Of a stretch of 22,190 nt of DNA, positions 1 through 6,321 are shown one piece after another. Source of the stretch: a virus; IMG/VR virus record IMGVR_UViG_3300044641_004353, positions 1 through 22,190 of that record; one strand, given 5' to 3'. Numbering within the stretch: position 1 is the stretch's first letter; each line of letters opens with the position of its first letter. Both the position numbers and the translations under genes were made by a program. Under the pieces are notes generated by a model. It did no database searches. It saw nothing but the letters and a program-made list of their open reading frames with translations, and was not told where the DNA came from.

Positions 1-546
1 AGGATCAGACCAAACATCGCTAAATGCTGATGCATCAAGCACTCGATAGCAATCGACAATTACAAAATCGTCAACCTTTACATCTTTATCCCATTTCATA
101 TCAACATAAAGACGATTGTTATGTCGATTGAAACGAATTGGTTTGCTACCAACAAATATCTGCTCTAGTTCTTCAATATGTCTCATACCCATAACATAGG
201 GTACGTATGTTGTGCTAGAAAAGTCAAACAGATCGTTTAGATGAATCTGATATCTAACGTTGAAGAGGTTAGAAACGCTGGTTGCTCGCCCAATATCAAA
301 TATGCGAATCACATAATTGATATCTTCTGGAAGAGTGATGTACTTGTTATCAACATCTGTCTGAGTAATCTTGTACGACAGATAGACATGCTCAGTGCCA
401 TCAAAGTGAAAATCACGATAATATGCAAGAGCATCGTCGATGCGATCTTCAACCTGACCGTCATCGACGTTGATATCAATAACAGGAAAACCTAGTCTGC
501 GAAGACAGTAATCCTTGAACAGCTTACGTGTTGTTGGTACAGCCAT
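1..546 (-). CDS. 13: Neck protein, T4 gp13-like (3' end cut by window edge)
   Basis: This gene was read directly from the minus strand. ATG lies at 544-546 and the frame is open for all 182 codons to base 1, so the C-terminus lies outside the window. A strong Shine-Dalgarno GGAGG sits 5 nt before the ATG. The translation starts MAVPTTRKLFKDYCLRRLG and continues with INVDDGQVEDRIDDALAYY, then a region with FNRHNNRLYVDMKWD near residues 140-155. I recognise this pattern from neck (head-completion) proteins of T4-like marine phages, usually labelled gp13. These proteins sit at the head-tail junction and act with gp14. The position after the fibre genes agrees with T4, where 13 follows 12 and wac. 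A late-promoter octamer lies 22 nt upstream. The alternative is gp14; the neck role is surer than the number. Confidence 0.75.
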   Translation of the reverse strand, partial: MAVPTTRKLFKDYCLRRLGFPVIDINVDDGQVEDRIDDALAYYRDFHFDGTEHVYLSYKITQTDVDNKYITLPEDINYVIRIFDIGRATSVSNLFNVRYQIHLNDLFDFSSTTYVPYVMGMRHIEELEQIFVGSKPIRFNRHNNRLYVDMKWDKDVKVDDFVIVDCYRVLDASAFSDVWSDP

Positions 547-568
547 TCTAACCTCCAAACTGCTTGGC

Positions 569-576
569 TATTTATG
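569..576 (-). promoter_or_regulatory. T4-type late promoter for the neck gene
   Basis: The minus strand reads CATAAATA, matching the T4-like late promoter core NATAAATA recognised by the gp55-type sigma factor. It lies in the 32-nt gap between the holin stop and the neck gene, 22 nt before the ATG. The same spacing is seen at gp8 and nearly the same at gp25, which makes chance unlikely. Confidence 0.7.
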
Positions 577-578
577 GC

Positions 579-1094
579 TTACTTCTTACCAGCAGCTGCT
601 TCGTCTTTGGCGCGTGAACCTGCTGAAGAACCAAAATAGAATGATACCACAGCACCCCATGCAGTCCCAAGAGTACCTAGCATGACAAGCATGGCTTCAC
701 CACCACCTGCAGGCGGGAGCCCATACATGAGCATGTACATAAGCACCCCAAAGAACCCAACTGTGATTGCAGCAGCCAGTGCGCGAGGTGTCCAATCTTT
801 GGGGTTTTGCATCGCCATTTTTCTGGCGCTGTCACGATCACCCGCGCTGATACGCTCAAGATCAACATCAAGCTTTTTCATCTCAAGCTTGAAATTATTC
901 TCAGCATTTTTTAGCGCAAGCATCTGATCAGGTGTGACATTCTTAGCAGCTTCCATTAACTCTTCCTGTGTACCATCAGGCTTGCCTAATAGTGTCTCAG
1001 ATAGAGTGCGAACTGCCATGCCTGCAAGCGGTCCACCCATCGCGGTTGCGATAGATGGGGCTACAGTTTTAACAATGTTTAGAAGCTGATCCAT
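579..1094 (-). CDS. Holin, GTA-type 3-TM family
   Basis: This 171-aa protein has an amphipathic or hydrophobic N-terminus (residues 5-30), a charged helical middle with the stretch LEMKKLDVDLERISAGDRDS (about 70-89), then membrane segments at about 104-126 and 134-155 and a lysine-rich tail. The middle plus two hydrophobic C-terminal segments is the layout I know from the GTA_holin_3TM family, first described in alphaproteobacterial gene transfer agents. Such proteins open the inner membrane at the end of infection. The ATG at 1094 is preceded by GGAAG with about 8 nt spacing. It lies 4 nt after another small membrane protein and directly before the neck gene. No endolysin is visible in the window. 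The family call is from memory of the motif, without a search. Confidence 0.75.
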   Translation of the reverse strand: MDQLLNIVKTVAPSIATAMGGPLAGMAVRTLSETLLGKPDGTQEELMEAAKNVTPDQMLALKNAENNFKLEMKKLDVDLERISAGDRDSARKMAMQNPKDWTPRALAAAITVGFFGVLMYMLMYGLPPAGGGEAMLVMLGTLGTAWGAVVSFYFGSSAGSRAKDEAAAGKK

Positions 1095-1098
1095 GATC

Positions 1099-1359
1099 TT
1101 ACTTCCTTATAAAATTGGCCGATACCATTCCAACAAAGCAACCGACAACAGTTTGGAATGCGGGTCCAATAACCTCAAATATTTTGTCATTGCTTACATC
1201 AGGGTGAAATATGCTAATAAGCAAAACGAAAACCACAGAAACCATGATTGTAGCAAGTGACATTACAGAAATTCTTGCTACAAAATTTGAATTTTGCACG
1301 GCAAGTGCTTGTGCATCGGGTTGTGGTGCTGCAGGCGCAGCTTCTTTATTCTCAGCCAT
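1099..1359 (-). CDS. Small two-TM membrane protein, possible holin partner
   Basis: The protein is 86 aa from the chosen ATG at 1359. Residues 1-24 are Ala/Pro/Gln-rich and polar. A first hydrophobic segment covers about 28-51 and a second about 63-83, followed by a short basic end (IRK). The frame also has an ATG at 1368, but the GGAGG Shine-Dalgarno abuts that codon. It is placed 9 nt before the ATG at 1359, so the shorter start is preferred. The gene ends 4 nt before the holin, suggesting a joint lysis cassette. It could be an antiholin, a second holin or another envelope protein. I do not recognise a named family. A degenerate late promoter lies upstream at 1414-1421. Confidence 0.7.
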   Translation of the reverse strand: MAENKEAAPAAPQPDAQALAVQNSNFVARISVMSLATIMVSVVFVLLISIFHPDVSNDKIFEVIGPAFQTVVGCFVGMVSANFIRK

Positions 1360-1413
1360 ATGAGGCATCCTCCAACTATACTATTAACGACATTGTATAG
1401 CTAGATCACTGCC

Positions 1414-1421
1414 TATTTAGA
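1414..1421 (-). promoter_or_regulatory. Candidate degenerate late promoter before the lysis pair
   Basis: The minus strand reads TCTAAATA, one mismatch from the T4 late octamer TATAAATA. It overlaps the stop of the methyltransferase-like gene and lies 54 nt before the ATG at 1359. That is farther than at the exact sites in this window, so it is a weak call. The 57-nt gap between the two genes shows no clear hairpin terminator. Confidence 0.3.
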
Positions 1422-2061
1422 TTCTTGCCACTACTACAGATGTTATGAATTTAAATGTATCTTGATTATTTACACCCCATACACTATTATATTGTTTAGC
1501 GAAAAATACATCACTACAAGTTATTTGCGATCTAAGATCATCAGCATTATAGATGGGGTTCCCATATCTCATTTTCATATTACTTGTACCAGATACAGAA
1601 ACTAATGTCCCCTTAGGTAAATTTGGCAATAGTTCATCAAATGGTAGAAGCATGTTTATTGAGGGTACTATTATAATATTACTATTATTTGTATACCTCA
1701 TGATATCATCAAAAACCACATTTTTTCTTTCATATGTAACATTAATATTTGAATATAATTGTTTTATTGTTTGACCTATAGTTATAACTGATCTATCATG
1801 ATCTAGCATTGTTATATTTTTTATCTTACCTGAAATACTTAATACTTCTAAAAGAGTAAGTGAAAACCAAGATGCCAATACAATAACATTATCATTATCG
1901 CCGATATTATCAGAGATTACACAAGCTGATTCATATTCTGGTAATGAATAAGTTTTTGATATGCTATTTCGTATTATTTTAGTAAAGGGCCCAGGGTATT
2001 GAGACATAAGATAGCTTGCCTTATCATTAACGCCTATTTTAATTTCATCATATGTCATCAT
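1417..2061 (-). CDS. Class I SAM methyltransferase-like protein
   Basis: The protein is 214 aa from the ATG at 2061. That start has GGGAAAG about 3-5 nt upstream. The longer ATG at 2100 has no Shine-Dalgarno and would overlap the preceding gene by 53 nt, against 14 nt here. A Rossmann-like half follows the usual order: a beta strand NVIVLASWFS at about residues 58-67, a helix, then ITMLDHD at about 83-89, where the acidic residue would bind the SAM ribose. A later strand NIIIVPSINM (about 128-137) is followed by LPKGTLVSVSG. Similar proteins occur among late genes of T4-like marine phages. The usual glycine motif (GxGxG) is absent and LASWFS stands in its place, so catalysis is uncertain. Base composition is AT-rich, like the neighbouring glycosyltransferases. 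Confidence 0.6.
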   Translation of the reverse strand: MMTYDEIKIGVNDKASYLMSQYPGPFTKIIRNSISKTYSLPEYESACVISDNIGDNDNVIVLASWFSLTLLEVLSISGKIKNITMLDHDRSVITIGQTIKQLYSNINVTYERKNVVFDDIMRYTNNSNIIIVPSINMLLPFDELLPNLPKGTLVSVSGTSNMKMRYGNPIYNADDLRSQITCSDVFFAKQYNSVWGVNNQDTFKFITSVVVARI

Positions 2062-2785
2062 GACTTTCCCACAATTGTTTGACCCAACCCTTAACCTCAT
2101 TCAAATCAAAACCAACACCATGAGAATTATTGAATAGACATATTTTATAATCTTCGCGGTATTTGCCTACACTGATATCATCAGGCCAAGATGCACCAGC
2201 ATTATAGGTATAGACTAAATTTCTTGGGTGATATGAATATTTACCCTCTTGTAAATAAAATAGAGAATGATCTAAGCTCCAGTATATTTTTGAAATTTTA
2301 GCCATATTTTGTTTATAGAATTCAAATATGTGATTTGCTTGATTGCCTTGCCATGTCACAAATGATGAGTTTATTGCGCAATAATTGTGTCCATAATGCG
2401 TAATAATTGCTTCAGGTGAAGCCCAATAATTATAGATTAATCTAAATTCAGTAAAACATTCATCAAGATAATTTGTAATATTACCATGTATTAAGATATC
2501 CAAATCTAATAGAACATAAGGCCCTTGACAATCTAAGAACCCGTCTTTAAATGAGCTTAATTTTTCTATGGTAAACATACTTTCTGAAGTACCACGAAAT
2601 TCGCTCAATTCATCAATATTATTGATAATAACTTCTCTTCTAATGTCAGTTGGGTCATCAGTTATACAATGAAAATAAAATGATTTATTATAATTGCGCT
2701 GAATCATTGAATATAAACGATTCACATAAACGGCTGGGTATTTTGACCCCCATTTGTAGCATATAAATCTAATTAAATTATTCAT
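2048..2785 (-). CDS. Putative GT-A glycosyltransferase
   Basis: This 245-aa protein has the layout of a GT-A nucleotide-sugar transferase. An N-terminal alpha/beta part contains FHCITDD (about 38-44). A hydrophobic strand then runs into the DLD motif at 94-96, which in this fold binds the metal and sugar nucleotide. Next come AINSSFVTWQG (137-147) and a late Asp at 172. The inverted neighbour at 2799-3422 has DLD, NSS and W-G in the same order, so the two look like paralogues. ATG at 2785 has GAGGG upstream inside a palindrome shared with that neighbour. Known GT-A enzymes transfer sugars from NDP-sugars; the acceptor here is unknown. The coding region is AT-rich. No signal peptide or membrane anchor is seen. 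Confidence 0.65.
   Translation of the reverse strand: MNNLIRFICYKWGSKYPAVYVNRLYSMIQRNYNKSFYFHCITDDPTDIRREVIINNIDELSEFRGTSESMFTIEKLSSFKDGFLDCQGPYVLLDLDILIHGNITNYLDECFTEFRLIYNYWASPEAIITHYGHNYCAINSSFVTWQGNQANHIFEFYKQNMAKISKIYWSLDHSLFYLQEGKYSYHPRNLVYTYNAGASWPDDISVGKYREDYKICLFNNSHGVGFDLNEVKGWVKQLWESHDDI
2762..2769 (+). promoter_or_regulatory. Possible late promoter for the inverted gene
   Basis: The plus strand reads TATAAATC, one mismatch (last base) from TATAAATA, and ends 29 nt before the plus-strand ATG at 2799. It lies inside the start of the minus-strand glycosyltransferase. The region is AT-rich, so a chance match is quite possible. Confidence 0.3.
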
Positions 2786-2786
2786 T

Positions 2787-2796
2787 AGGGTACCCT
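2787..2796. promoter_or_regulatory. Shared palindromic Shine-Dalgarno of two divergent genes
   Basis: The 10-bp perfect palindrome AGGGTACCCT fills most of the 13-nt gap between two divergent ATGs. On the plus strand AGGG ends 8 nt before the ATG at 2799. On the minus strand AGGG ends 7 nt before the ATG at 2785. One symmetrical site thus supplies a ribosome-binding site to both transcripts. Confidence 0.7.
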
Positions 2797-2798
2797 CA

Positions 2799-3422
2799 AT
2801 GTATCATCTTTATACAATATTAGTTAGACCAAAATATGATGTAAGCTTTGTTAAAGCAATACATGAATCATTTAGAAAAAATATATCATCCTCATTTGTA
2901 CATACTTGTCTAACCGACAATATCGAACAATTTGAAAATGAAAACTTTTGCAATTTAATCGATATAAGTCATCATAATCTCCCAACATTTTGGAATAAAA
3001 TGTTATTCTTCAAAAAAGATGAGATATGCAAAAATAACGAAAAGTGTATCTTTTTCGATCTAGATTCTATGATACTAAAAGATTTAACACCTATGTTACA
3101 TCATGTAAATGATTTCTTATTAGTAGGGCAAAACCCAAATAAAATTATTGACATTTATTTAACAAAAGCTATGAATAGCCCAGAACATGGTAGACATTTA
3201 ACTATATTGAATTCATCGTGCATGATGTGGTACGGTGGTCAACATCATGCACTGTGGGAAAAATTTGATGTCAATCGAGAAGATAATATGCTATACTACT
3301 ACGGTAACGATGAGTTTATAACATTCGAATATCAATCAAATTATAAACTCATCGATAGGAAATGGGTCTTTGGCGCAGGGTCTGAAAAAACTGCAATATA
3401 TTCTAATAAAATTAGATATTAG
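2799..3422 (+). CDS. Putative glycosyltransferase, the only plus-strand gene
   Basis: This 207-aa protein carries the same skeleton as its divergent neighbour: HTCLTD (35-40), a hydrophobic strand into DLD (87-89), LNSSCMMWYGG (137-147) and an acidic C-terminal segment. This points to a GT-A fold using an NDP-sugar and a divalent metal. It is the only gene on the plus strand. Its start is 13 nt from the neighbour's start, and its stop TAG overlaps the stop of the convergent oxygenase gene (shared bases TTAG, 3419-3422). Composition is very AT-rich; the line from 2821 to 2880 counts 15 G+C in 60. Read-through from either side would give antisense RNA. Acceptor and donor are unknown. It is shorter than typical GT-A enzymes and may need a partner. 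Confidence 0.65.
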   Translation: MYHLYTILVRPKYDVSFVKAIHESFRKNISSSFVHTCLTDNIEQFENENFCNLIDISHHNLPTFWNKMLFFKKDEICKNNEKCIFFDLDSMILKDLTPMLHHVNDFLLVGQNPNKIIDIYLTKAMNSPEHGRHLTILNSSCMMWYGGQHHALWEKFDVNREDNMLYYYGNDEFITFEYQSNYKLIDRKWVFGAGSEKTAIYSNKIRY

Positions 3423-4060
3423 GGTGACCCAATTTCGTCTACCATATTGTCCCAAATATTCTTGTCATAAATTATGTAACTAAGAGTTACCCGATCACAG
3501 TCTGTGCGTGCTGCGTGCCAATAAACTTTATCTGGTTCGCTAAAGGGCCCAAAATACCCAACCTTAATATTCCAACCAGGGTTATCCTTATATTCTGTAA
3601 TTTCTTTTGTCTTCAGATCGTAGGAATAAAATGCACCATCACCTGTCTTACTATAAGACATGATGATATTATAGCCTGGAGCATTACCATTATTATGCCA
3701 ACCTATAAAACCTTGAGATGGGTAGTACATCTTTAGTGCATTATTTCTTGCGCCAAGAAATGAAATTAGATCATCATCAAGTTTTCTAAGAACTGGAGCA
3801 AAATGTTTGGGTAGAGGTTTTTCTGTTGGGTATGGGTTCATGTCTATCCCATAACTGTCTCTAGGGAAACCAAATCGATCCGGTGTTGGTAGAGCGTCCT
3901 CAAGATACTGACGCTCTGTGCATTCAATGTAGCTTAATTGCTTCTTAAAATCATCTCGGCGATTGATAGTTAGTACAGATAAATCTTGCTTAAAAAACCA
4001 ATCGATGAAATTATCTAAGATCGATAGAAGATCCGGATTGATCTTTGATAGCGTGTGCAT
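3419..4060 (-). CDS. 2OG-Fe(II) oxygenase-like protein
   Basis: This 213-aa protein ends in a double-stranded beta-helix region with the marks of 2-oxoglutarate/Fe(II) oxygenases. These are FIGWHNNGNAPGYNI (118-132, first His H122), a strand-rich middle, then VYWHAARTDCDRVTLSY (179-195), with the second His at 182 and the 2OG-binding Arg at 190. The usual HxD carboxylate is replaced by HNN. Related marine-phage proteins that I recall show a similar H-x-N, so this may be a family trait and not a defect. Members hydroxylate proteins, lipids or small molecules; the substrate here is unknown. The ATG at 4060 has a purine-rich GGGAGCAGG upstream and overlaps the previous gene by 50 nt. The gene converges tail-to-tail with the plus-strand glycosyltransferase. 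Confidence 0.65.
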   Translation of the reverse strand: MHTLSKINPDLLSILDNFIDWFFKQDLSVLTINRRDDFKKQLSYIECTERQYLEDALPTPDRFGFPRDSYGIDMNPYPTEKPLPKHFAPVLRKLDDDLISFLGARNNALKMYYPSQGFIGWHNNGNAPGYNIIMSYSKTGDGAFYSYDLKTKEITEYKDNPGWNIKVGYFGPFSEPDKVYWHAARTDCDRVTLSYIIYDKNIWDNMVDEIGSP

Positions 4061-4769
4061 TAACCTGCTCCCTAGGTATAGTATAATGATAAACCACTAT
4101 CGGTTTATCGGTTTCACTCTCTTTATATACCCAGATAAAATTCCATCTTGCATCATCTGGTAATACTGTCACTTTAATTGATGGGTCTTCTTTCAATAGT
4201 CGCCAAAAAGTAAACTGATCCCATGGCTTCATTTTAGGGTCGTATTCTGGGTATGGCCATGGGTTAGCTGTAGTTTGTAATTGATATTCGCTCCACCATT
4301 TTCTCATAAATTCTAAATTTTTTTCAGTCTTGCGGTATAGAAACATACCGCAATGATGAATCATATTTTCTGTATCATTAACTTTAGTACCTTTACCCGC
4401 ATACTCTCTGATATTTGTTATTGCGATATCATTATTACCAATAAAATCAAATATCTGAGAAATATCTTCATGCCATATTTCGGTATCACAATCGAGATAC
4501 AGAGTAATATCATATGGGGTTTTATCAAGTGCCCATAACTTGGCTCTGTAATGAACTGGTATACCGGTAATTACGTTTTCAAAAAGAAAACGATCTTTAT
4601 CGTCAATGAAATCACTATGCGTGAATAAAGTTATTCTAGCATCGGGGTAATGATCTTTAATTGATACAGCGCATCTGATTGCTGCCTTATAATAGGCAAC
4701 CGACACAGATGCAATTAAGATGATACCTCTACTAGTATCAACCTTCTGTTGTTTGGTTTGCCTGGGCAT
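4011..4769 (-). CDS. Putative GT-A glycosyltransferase
   Basis: The protein is 252 aa from the ATG at 4769. Upstream in-frame TTG at 4805 would overlap the previous gene much further, whereas the ATG has AAAAGG about 7 nt before it. It begins with a GT-A type strand GIILIASVS. It then shows helix AAIRCAVSIKDHYPDARITL, the nucleotide-sugar/metal motif LYLDCDTEI (DCD about 93-95), and IHHCGMFLYRK followed by a WW pair and PWDQFTFW. These are features of the glycosyltransferase-8/DUF616-like group of phage and bacterial enzymes. It is more diverged from the two DLD proteins than they are from each other. Its likely role is adding a sugar to a virion or host glycan. The acceptor cannot be read from sequence. 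Confidence 0.65.
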   Translation of the reverse strand: MPRQTKQQKVDTSRGIILIASVSVAYYKAAIRCAVSIKDHYPDARITLFTHSDFIDDKDRFLFENVITGIPVHYRAKLWALDKTPYDITLYLDCDTEIWHEDISQIFDFIGNNDIAITNIREYAGKGTKVNDTENMIHHCGMFLYRKTEKNLEFMRKWWSEYQLQTTANPWPYPEYDPKMKPWDQFTFWRLLKEDPSIKVTVLPDDARWNFIWVYKESETDKPIVVYHYTIPREQVNAHAIKDQSGSSIDLR

Positions 4770-5199
4770 CCGCAGCCTTTTCAATGCTATAAGATTCTGA
4801 AGCAATCAATGATGCTAAAACTGTAACTTCGATAATTGAAGTTGCTTTTCTAAGACGCGACTTAAGCTTAGTATTTGTAGAATTTCTTACAAGATCAATT
4901 TCAAATGCATCGCTCTTTGCCATAAAAAGAGCTTCGCGCCGCATATTATCTACACGTCTCTGATCGTCCATCTCGCGCTTAAGTCGATTTTCTTCATGAA
5001 CTCTGACTTTAGCCGCAGTATTCTCATCAATTTGCTCAGGTGTAAAGTTTGCAAATATCTCATCCCAATCAGGGTTACCCTCATCGGTTTGAGATACTGA
5101 TGCGGTTACTATACCACCATCAACATACTTGAATTTACATACTACTTGATTTTTTAGATTTGAAGACCAATATGGGTCTAAAATTTGTCTTTCGCTCAT
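4738..5199 (-). CDS. Conserved hypothetical protein downstream of the fibre
   Basis: This 153-aa protein has an N-terminal beta-rich part (NQVVCKFKYVDGGIVTASVS, about 17-36), an acidic segment and then a long charged helix (about 62-100, many Arg/Glu). After that come a helical pair and a polar tail. I recall proteins of this layout beside fibre genes in T4-like marine phages, but no function is known to me. Its place, 1 nt after the tetrapeptide fibre stop, would suit a fibre chaperone or attachment factor; that is inference. The ATG at 5199 has AAGGA about 10 nt upstream. The C-terminal 32 nt overlap the following glycosyltransferase. Confidence 0.6.
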   Translation of the reverse strand: MSERQILDPYWSSNLKNQVVCKFKYVDGGIVTASVSQTDEGNPDWDEIFANFTPEQIDENTAAKVRVHEENRLKREMDDQRRVDNMRREALFMAKSDAFEIDLVRNSTNTKLKSRLRKATSIIEVTVLASLIASESYSIEKAADAQANQTTEG

Positions 5200-5200
5200 T

Positions 5201-6313
5201 TTATGCTGTCCTTACCCAAAGACTGACATTTGTTACTGTCTCTAGCGAGGCCTGAATGGTTGCGCCCGTATAGAATCCTGTGTAGTTACCAGTATAACTA
5301 CCAGTAAACCCACTAGAATATGTACCAGAATAAAACCCTGTAAAGTTCCCAGTATAGAACCCCGTATAGAATCCTGTGAAGAACCCTGTATAGAACCCAG
5401 TAAAGTTGCCGCCAAATCTACCAGCAAAGAAGAGTGCGTAAGTTCCCGCAAATGCTTGCGATCTAAATCTAGTATACGCACCAGCAAATGCGGTAGAATA
5501 TGTACCAGCATAACTTCCCGTAAAGTTACCAGTATATGTACCAGAATAAAACCCAGTATATGTACCGGAATAACTTTGATCCGAACGTATATTTCTGGTA
5601 TCATCAAATGCCGCACCAACAGTGGTCCAAGTACCGGGAGTTGGTGCAGTTGCTTGAAGTCTATACGTACCAATACCAGTCGCTATGATTCTATTTCTCA
5701 TACGATTGGTTAGTGAACGAATTTCTGCATCTGTCATCTGTTGCACAGATTTTGTCGGGCTTGTTTGATACTTTAGTGGGCGTATTGTAGTGGGTGCAGT
5801 TGCGTCTGTTCTACGCCATAAAGTTGAAGTGTTTGTCCCTGCACTGGTTGTATTTGTAATTGTACCTATTGATGTCCAAGTTCCAACAGGTGATGATGGT
5901 TGTAAAGAATATGATCCAACACCACCAGCAACTAATGTGCTTAGTGCCCTAGAAATAATAGAATCATTTAACTGTGTATCATTTTGCTGTCTAACACCAG
6001 TTGAAGAATATTCTACTGGTCTAGTTAATGATTCTGTTGCGCTTGTTGTAATATCTTGCTTAAGAGTATATGTTACCGAATCAATCGTTGTGCCGACCGG
6101 GTGTGCACCCACAGAAAAAGGTCTATTTGTATCAACAAAGGTACCAATTGATGTGCCTGTTGCACCATCAACATTTACTGTACCCAACCCACTGTTAGTT
6201 GAAGCAAAATCTTTAAGAATAACATCGACAGCATAATCCATTTCCGAAGTGGTCATCGTCTGAAGACCTTGGAATGTAGCCCCTGATGATTTAACTCTTA
6301 ATGGGTTGGCCAT
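5201..6313 (-). CDS. Fibre-like protein with aromatic tetrapeptide repeat
   Basis: This 370-aa protein has two clear parts. Residues 5-240 hold three divergent copies of one module. They begin near 5, 98 and 178, each with R-(P)-(V/L) K/E-Y/S, then a Q-rich helix start, GxGTY/GLGTV and GTWTxxG or GTSxxG. Residues 247-350 are 26 consecutive tetrapeptides of the form x-[Y/F]-[T/S/A]-G without a phase break. Position 2 is Tyr or Phe in 25 of 26, and position 4 is Gly in 21. A 20-residue tail ends SLWVRTA. Repetitive, Thr/Gly/aromatic-rich proteins at this position are typical of tail fibres, so host contact is the likely role. The ATG at 6313 has GAGGA about 6 nt upstream. I cannot name a family for the repeat. 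Confidence 0.65.
   Translation of the reverse strand: MANPLRVKSSGATFQGLQTMTTSEMDYAVDVILKDFASTNSGLGTVNVDGATGTSIGTFVDTNRPFSVGAHPVGTTIDSVTYTLKQDITTSATESLTRPVEYSSTGVRQQNDTQLNDSIISRALSTLVAGGVGSYSLQPSSPVGTWTSIGTITNTTSAGTNTSTLWRRTDATAPTTIRPLKYQTSPTKSVQQMTDAEIRSLTNRMRNRIIATGIGTYRLQATAPTPGTWTTVGAAFDDTRNIRSDQSYSGTYTGFYSGTYTGNFTGSYAGTYSTAFAGAYTRFRSQAFAGTYALFFAGRFGGNFTGFYTGFFTGFYTGFYTGNFTGFYSGTYSSGFTGSYTGNYTGFYTGATIQASLETVTNVSLWVRTA
5264..5575 (-). repeat. 12-nt period coding repeat (26 units)
   Basis: Twenty-six contiguous 12-bp units encode the tetrapeptides x-[Y/F]-[T/S/A]-G at residues 247-350 of the fibre-like protein. Codons vary between units, so the protein pattern is kept better than the DNA. 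The middle units (about residues 271-298) are the most diverged. Confidence 0.9.
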
Positions 6314-6321
6314 CTAATTCC

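Noticed and set aside
241-495. An 84-codon open frame on the plus strand
   Set aside because: The minus-strand neck gene covers it with an uninterrupted frame, a strong GGAGG and recognisable motifs.
1360-1416. A transcription terminator between the methyltransferase-like gene and the lysis pair
   Set aside because: I found no GC-rich hairpin followed by a T run in this gap on either strand.
4803-4805. TTG as the start of the glycosyltransferase ending at 4011
   Set aside because: It lies deep in the previous gene; the ATG at 4769 has an AAAAGG site and reduces the overlap to 32 nt.
5264-5575. Regular short repeats that could suggest a CRISPR array
   Set aside because: The period is 12 nt with no spacers and it is wholly coding.
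5242-5673. A 143-codon minus-strand frame inside the fibre gene
   Set aside because: It is a shifted reading of the 12-nt repeat, which stays open in several frames because of its periodicity.
5790-6236. A 148-codon open frame on the plus strand
   Set aside because: It is antisense to the fibre-like gene and arises from that gene's Thr/Ser/Val-rich codon pattern.
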